DNA of 64,000 nt, taken from contig CAWUHX010000349.1 of assembly GCA_963922205.1 (NCBI GenBank), forward strand, positions 186,001 to 250,000, written 5' to 3'. The stretch is from Romanomermis culicivorax (lineage: Eukaryota; Nematoda; Enoplea; Mermithida; Mermithidae). Position numbers and translations under genes: made by a program. Under the pieces are notes generated by a model. The model searched no databases. It worked only from the letters and a program-made list of their open reading frames with translations, and was not told the origin of the DNA. The number at the start of each line of letters is the position of its first letter. Within the stretch, counting starts at the first letter, position 1. This document shows positions 43,966 through 54,536 of this stretch, one piece after another.

Positions 43966-44379
43966 CATACATGTAATTGGGGGGGGAGTGCTATGGGAAC
44001 CCCCCCCCAGAAATCTTCGACCATATGGCGAGCCATTGGGCGACCCCCCCCCAGGATTTTCCAATCCTATGGCTAGCCATATAGTAGCCCTAGCGACCCC
44101 CATAGTTTTAGTCGGAAAAATACTGAAAAATGTCAATTTTTGAACAAAAAATGGTCAAAAACGTCAATTTTCTCGGCACTTCGCGCCATAAGTACATATT
44201 TTATCATTTTTTCGACAAAAATTACTACTTTTAAACAGTTTTTCGGACATTTTTCATAGAAAAAATCGAATTTTTTTTCCTTCAGGGAACCCTCCACCCA
44301 AAATTTTGGGAATTACTGACCCCCGGCCCCAAAAAAGTGCCCCAACCCCCCCCCAGACTTCGGAGCTCCGTTACATATG
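43966..44379. mobile_element. Poly-G hAT-like MITE (CATACATGTAA subtype), TSD TTTCCACA
   Basis: Left end CATACATGTAATTGGGG, right end CTCCGTTACATATG. Perfect duplications TTTCCACA at 43958-43965 and 44380-44387. 414 bp, opposite in orientation to the copy in SET intron 1. Internal segments match it, including 'aaaatggtcaaaaacgtcaa' in the complementary sense. Confidence 0.9.
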
Positions 44380-44457
44380 TTTCCACATGTGGAAAAAAAA
44401 TTTGACCCCTTTCCACATTTGTGGAAAAGAGTTCGTGGAAAAAAACAGTGTCTTCAA

Positions 44458-45959
44458 TAGAGCTTCACACCGGGTACCCGAATTACCCGGGTATACGTAT
44501 AATATGTAGACTTCAGAGTAGAGGTGTATGCATAGTTTTTTTAGCCTTTTACAAGCCATGGCTTGTTGGACTGACGAAATGGCTTGTAGAATTTTAGTCC
44601 AACAAGCAAAAATGGCTTGTCAGAATTTTTTGGGTCATGTGTTTGATCATATCGGATACAGAAAAGATGCATTTTGGTGCATTTTAGAGGGTCGTAATCT
44701 CAAAATTTTCCGGCGCTTCGCACCGGTTATAACTTAAATAAGCATTATTATTTATTTCCTAAGCTCAGGCGCTGCTTCTAACATGTCTACCTTCATTTAT
44801 CATTTAATCTTTAATAGTTTTAATCATCTTAAACGTATTATCTCATGTTTTAATTGGTAATCTTCAATATTTCATCTTGATATTTAATGAAGATTCACAT
44901 TTTTCCCTTGACACATTTTTTGAGAAAGATCAATACGTCAAGTCTGTAAACTTTTTGAAGTGATTATTCCTTTCTCAACATAAAATCAATCCAAAAGCTT
45001 GATGGAAGTAGTTTTCGGAAACTTCTACTCTTCTTGCTCATATCTATTTGGCCAAGTTCATTAGAGTGTGTGAATAAAATAATGATTTTAAAATTTTTCA
45101 AATATGAAATTCCAGAAATTACGACCTTTGAACAGAAAATTCGAAACTAATTCTTCAAGCAAGTGGTTGGAAAATTGATTTTCCAGTATCGCAGAATGTC
45201 AATACCCAAAAAAAATTTTCCGGCGTTTCAGGCAGGAAAGATTAATAGCTTTTTTGGGCTCTCACTTGTCATCATAGACGACTTAACCGTCGATTTCTCA
45301 TGTAATTCAAAGTCATTATGTTCTTGGATAGTTTGCTCGAAAATTTTTTCCACATTCTTGTAGATTAGACTTCGATCAAACTCAAAAATTTCAAATGTTT
45401 CCTGAATTTTAATGAATTAACGGCTCTAAAATGTTATTGAATAAATGTTGAATGACATCTCTTTTTTGATCGATTGCCGTGATGCCCAATATATACATTT
45501 CTTTAAAAAATAACCTAGCAAAAAAAATTTTGTAAAATTTAAGGTCAACAAGCCACTTGGCTTGTGACTCGTAGGTCAAAAAAACCCTAGAGGTATGCAA
45601 ATTTTGCTTTGTCTCGTCAATAATATTGAGCTATCGTGATGTGATGTGTAGTATTTTGCAGCGTAGGTGCGTCGTTGATGTGTATCAATCATCATCTCTA
45701 GCATTATATTCGCAATATACCTACCTATGCAGCCTATTGTATACAACAACACAACCAGTGTTTCAACACAAGCGTTGAAAAATATGATGTAGTAGGGACT
45801 ACGGAGTGTGTGTAATGCATCATTATATTTTCACAGTGTATCTGTCTAATATTTACATTAACATTACAACTCATTTTAACATGTACCCGGGTAATTCGGG
45901 TCCTCGGGTAATGAATAAACTGGTACCCGGGTACGAAATTTTTGTCGTGTGAAGCTCTA
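44458..45959. mobile_element. hAT-like 'acccggg' element, TSD GTCTTCAA, with nested element
   Basis: Terminal inverted repeats TAGAGCTTCACAC and GTGTGAAGCTCTA, with subterminal 'acccgggtaattcgggt' palindromic words. Perfect duplications GTCTTCAA at 44450-44457 and 45960-45967. 1502 bp, of which about 1.06 kb is an inner element. No transposase ORF. Confidence 0.9.
44531..45588. mobile_element. Nested 'aagcc' element containing family E sequence
   Basis: Inverted ends 'agtttttttagcc' and 'ggtcaaaaaaaccct', each followed inward by 'acaagcc...ggcttg' palindromes. Flanks 'aggtgtatg' and 'aggtatg' look like a slightly altered duplication. The interior (44640-45415) is family E, so E may be the body of this element. 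Confidence 0.65.
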
Positions 45960-45967
45960 GTCTTCAA

Positions 45968-46394
45968 GTAAATATGTTTGGATATTTAGGTTAAGACTTT
46001 AGAGGTTTTTATAAGACTTTTATAAGAATATGCTGTGCCCCAATTATTAGTTTAATTTTTTTTTCAATTAATCGTCCTTTTTGCGCTTCGGCCCGAGAAA
46101 TATCGAACTTTGAATGGCAAGAAAATTATTTATCCAATTTTATATGGCCACTACACCTACTTTTTGGGGGTTATTTTATGTGCTTTATCAGAATATCTAA
46201 ATGGATTTAATTAAAAATGCCTTAAATATCGGTTTTTTATCTCAGATTGTTTTACCAAACATTGGACATTGTCCACACCTAACATCGGACAACAATTTTT
46301 TCGCGTTTTTAAGGAATTGAGAACATTTTTAAACCATTTTTCTTGCATCTAAATGGTTTTTTTACTCCTGCTGGGTATATGTTTCAGATGATAT
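45968..46394. other. Left flank of the DIRS element
   Basis: Contains 'ccaaacattggacattgtcc' near 46256. A similar word group lies on the other side of the DIRS at 50515-50570, so the DIRS may sit inside an older element. No gene. Confidence 0.35.
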
Positions 46395-46435
46395 TATGAG
46401 ATTTTGCATGGCCTTTAGGCCGATGTGAAATCATT

Positions 46436-46523
46436 ATTCTTCAGTATCAATAAGACTTAACTTGCAGAATATATGTCATCGGTCTACCGTTAGCTAGCTA
46501 GGTACTTTCTATTCATTGTTCTT
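46436..46523 (+). repeat. DIRS left inverted terminal repeat
   Basis: Reverse-complementary to 50082-50170 with few differences over nearly 90 bp, including 'gctagctaggtactttct'. The DIRS extends a further 40 bp outward to about 46395. Confidence 0.9.
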
Positions 46524-46892
46524 GAGGTATTCAAACGATAAGGTCACATGAAAGATATCATGACAATCAAAACTAATTATTAGATTGTCGAAAAAAATCT
46601 AACACTCTTACTAACAAACGAAAATGAACTATTAGAAAGAAAAAATCGAGCACACAGACATAACAATTTACGGAAAAAGCACGAAATTGCATAAAAATAT
46701 ATGCACCAAAGGGCACTTAAAAATGCACTAGGAATGCTAACTCTAAAAAGAATCAAAGCATCAATTTCACATAAAGTCAAAATCGTCCTGAACGACGACT
46801 TGTAGGAAAATTCCTACGAAAACGATGATAATTGCCTCGAATTCCAAATTAAAAGTATTCCCCAATAATGCACGTAGGCAGAGGTGGGCGGG

Positions 46893-46999
46893 ATCAAGTT
46901 AAGTCTCATTGATACTGAAGAATAATGATTTCTCATCGGCCTAAAGGCCTTGCAAAATCTCATATTCTTCATTATCAATGAGCCTTAACTTGTAGAATA
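46893..46999 (+). repeat. DIRS internal complementary region
   Basis: Reads as the reverse complement of the right end joined directly to the left end, the expected circle-junction template. It lies just downstream (minus sense) of the recombinase ORF. Confidence 0.9.
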
Positions 47000-47770
47000 T
47001 GTTTAAAGCTTACATTAGCATTAAAAACGAAGTTAGTATAGTTAGGATCATCTAGATCTCTTTGATAAAACCGTTTAAATGTCAACGAATGTTGACTCCA
47101 ATTAGCTTGTTTCAAAATAAAATCAAGCGGACAACCGAAAGCTAGAGCTTTAGAGGATGAAGCTGAACGTGTAGAATGTGGTTTAAATTTGGAGGTGTCT
47201 ATGCCTGATATAGCCAGAACTGATTTGATCCAACGAGAAATCGTTGAAGGACAAACTGGTTTAATGGGTTTAACAAAAGACAGGAGGCATAACGATTGAG
47301 AGCCCCGAATTTCCTTCGTAGATTTCAAGTATTGCTCTAAGCATAGATAAGGAAAAAGTGTTTGGTCCGAAAATTTAAAAATTTCAAACGTAGTAGGTGG
47401 CCCAGTCCTTCGAGTTTTAGTTATCGTGGGAATACAAATTTGAACAAAAGTTTCAAAAAATTTGATGTACCGAATATCCATTTTTTAACTCTGATGCTCT
47501 CTTTGGCGAACTCAATGCCAGAAGCATCACACATTTAAATGATAAAAGTTTTCTTGAGACCCGAGAGGATTTGGATGAAATATCACAAATAGTTATGGTT
47601 TTGAGATAGTTCAAAACGATAGAGACGTCCCATGTAGACGAATACTTCGGTACAGGAGGGTTAAGATTAAAAATTCCCTTTAGAAATCGAGCAATCAAAT
47701 GATTGTCGGACAAATCACATCCCACCTCAGACAAAAAAAGTAACAATAGCAGATTTTCCACCCGCTATAG
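46975..47770 (-). pseudogene. DIRS tyrosine recombinase
   Basis: Two overlapping frames together make the recombinase, with a frameshift near 47470. Upstream part: PVPKYSSTWDVSIVLNYL and LLALSSPKRASEL (catalytic Arg I in box 1). Downstream part: FKPHSTRSASSSKA (the H-x-x-R box), ANWSQHSLTFKRFYQRD (catalytic Tyr in FYQRD). In DIRS elements this enzyme integrates circular cDNA. All four R-H-R-Y residues are visible, but the reading frame is broken. Confidence 0.85.
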
Positions 47771-47864
47771 CATTGTATTTGAGCCCTGCTTTGTGCAAAG
47801 AGAGCAGGTAACTGATCAAGTCTGAAACAGATGGTTGAATGGGATTAATACTTTGCTTACAACA

Positions 47865-48467
47865 CTAGCTACTCCACTTTGCGAGGGCCGAGCTGTAGTA
47901 TTTCTGAGTTCCTTTTGACCAGGATTGTAGCATGATTGTAATAGCTTCTGCAGGAACTTCAAGTTTAGCCCAGGCACGTCTGATACCATCCAGGCTGAGA
48001 GCTGCAAAGTTTTGTTCATTATCAGGGGATGATAATTTCCCACAGGATCCAAAAGGATCTCGAATATTTGAGGCAAGTATCGGACGATCTATTGTCATTG
48101 ATAAGAGTAGAGGCCAAACTGGAACAATTAAAATTACTGTAGCTCGGTCACAACGAATTTTTTGTAAAACTTTACCGATTAAGCTAAAAGGTAGAAAAGC
48201 GTAAGCATAAAAAGCAGACCACGAAAGAGAGATGGCATCCACAGCAAATGCATCAGGATCTGGTTTCCAAGACACGAATTTTCTAACTTTTGCATTGTGC
48301 CTATTTGCAAACAAATCAATTAAAATATGTTCCCATGCAGAAAATAATTCGTTGATAACGTATTGATTCAACTCCCAATTAGTGCTATCAGAAAAATTTC
48401 TAGATAAAAAATCAGCATCTAAATTTTGCTGCCCTGGGGAGGGTTCTTTTTTTGACCTACGAGTCAC
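47865..48467 (-). pseudogene. DIRS RNase H C-terminus and linker
   Basis: Minus-strand frame with PGQQNLDADFLSRNF, NWELNQ, LIDLFANRHNAKVRKFVSW and WSAFYAYAFLPFSLI, the conserved post-RNase H region of DIRS elements. The first eight or so residues come from the inserted hAT-like piece, not from the DIRS. The frame continues into the recombinase only through frameshifts. Confidence 0.8.
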
Positions 48468-48545
48468 AAGCCAAGTGGCTTGTTGACCTAAAATTTTACA
48501 AGCCGTTTCAAATTTTTACAAGCCAATTTTATAGTATCAGTATAC
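48447..48545 (-). mobile_element. hAT-like 'aagcc' end piece at the RT deletion junction
   Basis: In reverse complement it matches 45531-45588 almost base for base ('acgagtcacaagccaagtgg'), the right end of the nested element at 44531-45588. Only one end is present. It lies where the DIRS RT core should be. Confidence 0.8.
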
Positions 48546-48790
48546 GTGAATAAATTCCAATGCTTACTGGAGTCTAGTTTAATGACTGCTTTTTTCTCCA
48601 AGAGGCCATTAACCTCATTAGTGATCAGTTCAGTTTCTGATAGAGAAAAATTGATGGAAAAAGAGCGGGTTAGCTCGTTAGGTGGATTAGTTTTCCAATC
48701 TAAATGTAAGCATGAAACAGCTTGTAAAATCCAACTGTCTGAAGTAATTACAGTCCAGTTAGCATAAAAAAAGCAAGCTGACCAGCTACT
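48546..48790 (-). pseudogene. DIRS reverse transcriptase, N-terminal fragment
   Basis: Minus strand encodes NWTVITSDSWILQAVS and then ELITNEVNGLLEKKAVIKL, the typical start of DIRS RT. The frame stops at the inserted piece. The catalytic YADD-type core and the start of RNase H are absent. Confidence 0.8.
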
Positions 48791-50034
48791 GCATTAGGTG
48801 GAGCTGTTATTGGTTTAAAGCCAAAATTATAAATATCATACTTGGAATTGCTGAAAGCCATAAGCTTGCTCAAAGGCGGTTTTGCCAAACTAGGGAAAGT
48901 AAAAATATGAGAAGAATTCGATCGAGAGTGACGAGAAAAGGTTGACGTCACTGAACTGCTTAGCTTCTGAACAGCATCATGGAAGCTTTTTTTTGGCCAA
49001 AATCCTTCATTTTATCGCAAATGGCCTTGCCAAAAGAGCAGGAGGCGTCAGCATAGTTGCTGAATCTATTTTACTCTTGACTAAATCTGTAGTCAGTAAA
49101 GATTCACATGCAATCTCTTGAAAGAAAGCCGACTTAATTCCAAGATTTTTCAAAATTTCCTATTGACGAATGTAAATTATACCTTGCAAAAGCAGACTGA
49201 TATGTCGGATGGAATGATTAATGCAATTGATAATAATTTTGTCAATAAAGGAAAAGACGTTTCCAAAACTGATTGGTGTAAACGCCGAAGAATATCATCC
49301 TTTTTAATAATCCACTTTTTACTGTCCTTCTCCAGGAAACAAGAAATCTCCTCATCAATAGCAGCAGCTATGGCCAAATTCGAATCCAGAATAGGAAAAT
49401 TAGCATATCGCTTGGCTCTGCTATCTGAGCTTTCATGGCAACCGCGTAATTCTTTACTGATAAGATCAGTTAGTTTGCATTTGAGCTTTAAACGCTGATG
49501 TTCAGGTTTTGGATCATCCGAAAAATAGGGAATATCAACTCTGCTGTCAACAGACGCAGAATGAGAACGTGGATTGAAAGAAATAGCATTGTGCTTGTCG
49601 TCAGCGACTGAATGACCTGTCGAAGCAAATTTGCTGTTCTGATCAACGTCGATTCTTTCAGCTGCTTGATCTGGTTCAACATGTCTATGATCTACCGCAT
49701 CTACAGTTCGGGAATCGTTAGGAATACGATTTTCTGAAAAATCATCCACCGCAGCAGTCTGATCTTCAACAGAAGTCAGTATAAAATCTTTCTTCCTCGC
49801 AGCTGCAGCTCGAAAAGAATTATCAGATTGCTCTGAATATTTCGACCGAGAGTCTGAAGTTGAACTCGAAATCGGAGAAAATGAACGAGATTGTAGTCGA
49901 GAATGACGATGAAGTCGTTTGTTATCTCTCATATCTCGTCGCGATGATTGAGAATGACTAAGCCTGGACGAGTGACTTTGTTTGCTCGAACGAATAGTAT
50001 TAGAAATAGAGCCTATAGATGCTCTGGTAACCAC
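48748..50034 (-). pseudogene. DIRS ORF1 (Gag-like)
   Basis: A 285-codon frame (50034-49177) with an R/S-rich N-terminus (SRLSHSQSSRRDMRDNK) and an acidic middle, then frameshifted continuation to SSHIFTFPSLAKPPLSK and FGFKPITAPPNAVAGQLA, which runs into the RT start. DIRS ORF1 has this S/R-rich layout. No conserved catalytic motif is expected. Confidence 0.75.
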
Positions 50035-50081
50035 CGAATGTTGAGATATTAGAAGAAAACGTGCTAACGGTAGAAACCGAA

Positions 50082-50170
50082 AAGAACAATGAATAGAAAG
50101 TACCTAGCTAGCTAACGGTAGACCGATGACGTATATTCTACAAGTTAAGGCTCATTGATAATGAAGAATA
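50082..50170 (-). repeat. DIRS right inverted terminal repeat
   Basis: Reverse complement of the left ITR at 46436-46523. Ends 'gataatgaagaata'. Confidence 0.9.
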
Positions 50171-50739
50171 GTATTGCTTTTGCATTTTTTAGCTATTTGC
50201 GTATTGTTTTGCGCTTTTTTCGTGTCTGTTATAATTTTTCCCCAAAGTTTCGATAAATCTGGCATTTTTATATGCTTGTGCTATAATCGAAACATAAGTT
50301 TATATTTACATGAATCAAAGAATGAATGAATGATCAAAATACGTGTTACAGTAAATAAAAAACTACAAAAATTACGTGCTTTATTATTGTTTCATTATAA
50401 AATCTCTTGTTTTTGCCTTACGTTATTGATATAGATTTTCGTTATCATTATTGTGTAACTATATAAGTCGCCTTTATCGTCTTTAAAGCGTTTAAGTCGA
50501 CTTTCTAAAAACAAATTTTGCTGTCCAATGTTAGGTAGGAGCCTGCCCAAACATTGGACATTTTTACTAGGTTTTAAAAAAAGGCCCACATCTCCATGGG
50601 AAAAAGTAGCCGTGGTATAAAATTTTGCCATTCTATAGAGGGATGGTGCTCCAATACTCTTAAAAAAATTATATAGTTCTCTTTGTTTCCCACGTCGCTG
50701 GACCATCGAAGGGCAAAGAGCTTCCAATGTAGCGCGTTT
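50171..50739. other. Right flank of the DIRS element
   Basis: AT-rich, with 'ctgtccaatgttagg' and 'ccaaacattggacat' near 50520-50570 echoing 46256-46297. The 110-codon minus-strand frame at 50395-50727 has no recognised domain but could be a remnant of an older element. Confidence 0.3.
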
Positions 50740-51310
50740 TACCCTATCAACATATTATAGATAAATGTTTTATCCTGTTTTGTTTTTTGGCGAATTTAGC
50801 AAAGAGCAAGATTGATTATTTGTTATTTTCCCAAAATCTTTTTGGGATCTTTAAAAACATTTTGACACTTGTGTGATGATTAGAACAATTTAAGTCTAAG
50901 TAGAAATTCTTGCTGGTTGAAGAATCGAAATTCTTGGTTGATTTCCTCTAGGTATTGAATTGTAGTCTGCCCGACTGAAAATCCATTGAATTCATTGAAA
51001 AATTAAACCTATTGTCTTGGAAATCAAAGTGGAAAAGATTCATTTTCCAGCAATTTATAATATCAAAATCCCAGAAAAAATTTCGGCACTGCGCGCCGTG
51101 CAAATTACTCTTACCAACCTTTTCATTTTCTCTTTAAAACTCAGAAAATTAGGTTTTAAAGGCCTAAAACCGACGCGATTCGAATGAAATAAGGAAAAGT
51201 AGCTTTTGGTTGTTTTTCCGATTAAATTTAGCTAATTTATTGATTTTAGAGTGCGCAACCAAAATTTTTCCCAAGTTGCACATTTCAATCTGGTTTGTGC
51301 AAAAAACTCT
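50740..51310 (+). mobile_element. hAT-like family B, right half
   Basis: Aligns with 31165-31720 and 26375-26600, ending 'gtttgtgcaaaaaactctgg', a decayed B right terminus. It shows the sequence uninterrupted at the point where the LINE sits in the 28907 copy. Confidence 0.7.
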
Positions 51311-53060
51311 GGCCCTACGCAGGTCTTTTTTCCTCGAAGGTTTTTTCCACATGAGAATGAGATGAGAAACTCACTCTCAAAACGTTTTCTGACTTTCCCA
51401 AAATTTTCCACATTTTTAAAAACGCTTGTATGTATTCAGTGTTGCCAAGTTAGGGGTTTTTCCCCAAATCTAAGGATTTTTCGAGAACGTTGAGGTTTTT
51501 CTAAAGGCTTTTTGTTTTTGGGATTATTTTTATTTTTGAGGTTTTGGGGCTTTTCCGGCGAATTGGCTTGCTTGAATTTTGCTGAGCATAACGAAGAATT
51601 ACTGTATAGATAACGAAAAAAGCGTGATGAAATTGAAAATGATAAAAATTAAAATGAAAAGTGTTGCCAGTTTGTGTAATTTACAATTGAATTAGTGCCT
51701 TTTTGGCCTAATTACTGAATTTTGGCTTTGGGTGCAGCGTGTTTTTTCCCAAAAGATTTTTCCCTAAGTGGGAAAAGACCCTCAAAATTTTTCGTCAAAG
51801 TAATGATAAAACTGAATGAATTTAGGGTATAAAAGCACTGAAACACATTGAAATTTGATAAATCGCAGCCAAAGTAATCTATGATAATTTATTTGGTATT
51901 TTATGAATGCTGCGAAGCTGCCGAAAGTAACTATTTTACCCCATTAAAGTGCATTCAATTTTAAAATGCTACATTTAGGGCAAGTGAGATAAATTTTTCC
52001 CCATTTGGCTAATAGAGCTAAAAATTTTTCCCTTTTTTTCAAAATTTTTTTCCGAAAATATAGGTTTCGGGGAAAAACACACTGATTTGTTGTAAAAATA
52101 CTCTGTTGACATGTGTGGCTTTCATTTTTAAGATTTTAAAGTTTTATAATCCAGGTTTAACAAAATGTGCGAAGAATTTTTGTAAACTCTTCTTTCTTCT
52201 TTTTATTTTCTTTTTTTTCGTTTTCGTTAACGTAAACCAAAAACCCCAAAATTTGATGATTAAAACCCAAAAAACCAATCTTTTCCAACCCTGACCCTCT
52301 TACTCTTGACCGTTATCATCAAAATGAGCCGAGCCTTCACGTTTTGATTGGAGTCTACCTTTCAGCTTTCAACTGAGCAGGCTTATTATAAGTATGAATT
52401 ATAATTAAGATTAGGAGGCGTATAAGTTGAGATTTTATGTTGTATTTGTGCAAGCACTGGAAGCTGTGGCTTCATTAGGGAGCTTCTAATTAAATTTGTC
52501 AATCTTTTCAAAGTGAAAACATACATGACTAATTTAGTTTAATCTTTGAAGTTTGAAACCCACAAATAAGGAATAAAACTTGTAGCTCCTTTACTGTAAC
52601 AAAACCTATGTTGAAAAAATTTATGTTGGTCATGTATGATCATTTAAACAGTCTGGTGCAGCAATCGGCTCAAAGTGATGATGAAAATGAAATTGTGCAG
52701 CTAGCAGTTGAATAAAGTTGTGGATTCTTAATAAACTTGTGTACGATTCATTTGTTTTACCTATGGATTAAATTTATTCTTTGTTTTCAAAAATTTGGGT
52801 TTTTTAGGGATTTTCAAAATTTTTTGAGGTTTTCTAGGGTTTTTTAGAACGATTAAGGTTTTTTGGCCGAAATATCTGCGTTTTTCAGGGCGACTTCTTG
52901 GCAACACTGCTTGTATTGTGGACACAGATGTTTTTTTCTGCAATTTAGAAGCATACCCTAACATTCTGAAGTTTTTCGTAGTCAGTAACCTGCAAAAATG
53001 AAGAAAAATAGAGAAAATTCTAGTTAAGTTAATCGCACAATGAGCTGGTGAACGACACAT
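51311..53060 (+). repeat. Family D copy split by a hAT-like element
   Basis: Bases 51311-51436 and 52910-53060 together match 31721-31985. The split is exactly at the element 51437-52909. Bases 52910-53060 retain the 'cattggtgttcgac' end. Confidence 0.75.
51437..52909. mobile_element. hAT-like element, TIR CAGTGTTGCCAAG, TSD CTTGTATT
   Basis: Inverted ends CAGTGTTGCCAAG on both sides. The right flank CTTGTATT (52910-52917) and left flank 'cttgtatgtatt' (a duplication with four extra bases) match the family D target. Length 1473 bp. The interior is T-rich near both ends ('aggggtttttcccc') and has no transposase ORF, so it is non-autonomous. Confidence 0.88.
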
Positions 53061-53317
53061 TGGTGTTCGACAACAATTGAAAAAAATATTAACAATACAT
53101 TTTCACGAACTCATCTGCTATCAAGGTTTCTGCGATTTTGATTAAAGCGGGTATTACTGCGTCCAATATTGGCAAATGGCAGGGCCTTGGTTTTTTGGTT
53201 TTTGGTTTTAAAAAAACAAAAAATCGGAAAATGCCTAATTTTTGGGTTTTACCACCAAAAAATACAAAGATCAGCCAAAAAATCTTTGTATAAAGCAAAT
53301 TTTTTATATGCATATAG

Positions 53318-53376
53318 AATCCGTGTATTTCTGCGGAAACCTTCATCCGTGTATTTCTGCGGAAACCTTCTTCGAA
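53318..53376 (+). repeat. 27-bp tandem duplication
   Basis: 'gtgtatttctgcggaaacct' occurs twice in a row. Confidence 0.85.
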
Positions 53377-53559
53377 GATAGCACTTGAGTTCATGCCCTT
53401 CTGGTCTGGCACAAAAGTATAGGGCATTAACGAATGCTGCTTTTATTCCTTCCGATGTCTCCTGGCTTTCCAACGCATAGCACCAAGCAAATTTTAAGAT
53501 TCTAACGTTCTAAAATGCTGGAAAATCTTTTTGAAGATAACTTATTAATCGAGCATAAG

Positions 53560-53840
53560 GTTCAAATTTCCTGATCAAAAACATGTCTTTATCGTTATAC
53601 TAAAAAAACTCATACTTTCATAAGTTACACAAACTTAGAGTAGAATTTGAAATCTCTGAAAATCACTTCCATGGCGGATATGAATTCAAACTCGAGTCCA
53701 TGTTTAAAATTACAGCTACAAAGAAGTTCGAAAAAATGAGATTTTTATCTCTTAAATGCACAAAAATTCATCTTTTCGATGTCAAACCCTCGTATTTTTT
53801 CTCTTCTTCAAAAATTTCTTCCCCCAAAATGTGAAAAACC
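53560..53840 (+). repeat. Dispersed repeat family G, copy 2
   Basis: Aligns with 60475-60790: 'atgtctttatcgtt', 'atgaattcaaac', 'tgtttaaaattac' and 'cgatgtcaaac' in order. Confidence 0.65.
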
Positions 53841-54189
53841 AGTGAGTAGACCATTCCGAAGAAGAATCCACGAATCTGAAGTACACAACCCTCAAACAGG
53901 CGAAATTTTCTCCACCATAGAGTCCTGCCACAGGCTCCCCGAACTATTTGTCATGCGGCTAATAACTTGTAAAATTTTTACAGCGGCATCAACATTACAT
54001 TAGTGAAATTATGTATATTCTCATTTTAATACCGACCTAGTATCAGCAGTATACTTTGTAAAATCTCGAAGCAAAGGTTTGACACATTGCCTTCTACAAT
54101 TTACATGTCAATTTTCCGTTTTTTCAAATTTGTGGAAATCCTGTTGATTTTAAAACCCGCGTCTGTATACTAGCGCAACTCTGGCTTTT

Positions 54190-54258
54190 GGGGAATCGGT
54201 GAGCCTCGGCCCAATAAAATTCATTTGTTCTCCCAGACTTCGGCGCTCCGTTACGTGT
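54190..54258 (-). mobile_element. Poly-G MITE subtype, end fragment
   Basis: 'cagacttcggcgctccgtta' matches the right end of the 43966-44379 MITE. Cut by the element starting at 54267. Confidence 0.5.
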
Positions 54259-54536
54259 ATTGAGGTTAGTGCTACACACGACGAAAATTTCCTACCCGGG
54301 TACCCGTTTATCCATTACCCGGTTGCCCGAATTACCAGGGCATAATAGTAACATAATTAAGTATATAATAGTATGTAAGTATTAACATATATTTTGAGCT
54401 GACTGAAATATATAAAACTCAAATTTTCATCAATTTAATGAATACATGACTAGATGAATAATCAGAATAAGCATTAAGGAGATCAAAAAAACTGATAATG
54501 CAGATCGTTTGGAAATATTCCAAATTTTGTTTTGTA

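Larger units (their letters stand above)
46395..50170 (-). mobile_element. DIRS-like tyrosine-recombinase retrotransposon, defective
   Basis: Coding order on the minus strand is ORF1 (Gag-like), RT N-terminus, RNase H tail/linker, tyrosine recombinase. Inverted terminal repeats of about 90 bp (46436-46523 and 50082-50170) share 'ggtctaccgttagctagcta'. An internal region at 46893-46999 is complementary to the joined outer ends: one part to 46396-46465 ('gatttcacatcggcctaaag' in complement) and the adjoining part to 50130-50170. That ITR plus internal complementary region layout is diagnostic of DIRS elements, which integrate a circle by recombinase. The RT core is missing. Confidence 0.92.

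Noticed and set aside
48546-48767. Plus-strand ORF of 73 codons
   Set aside because: Antisense of the DIRS RT N-terminal fragment.
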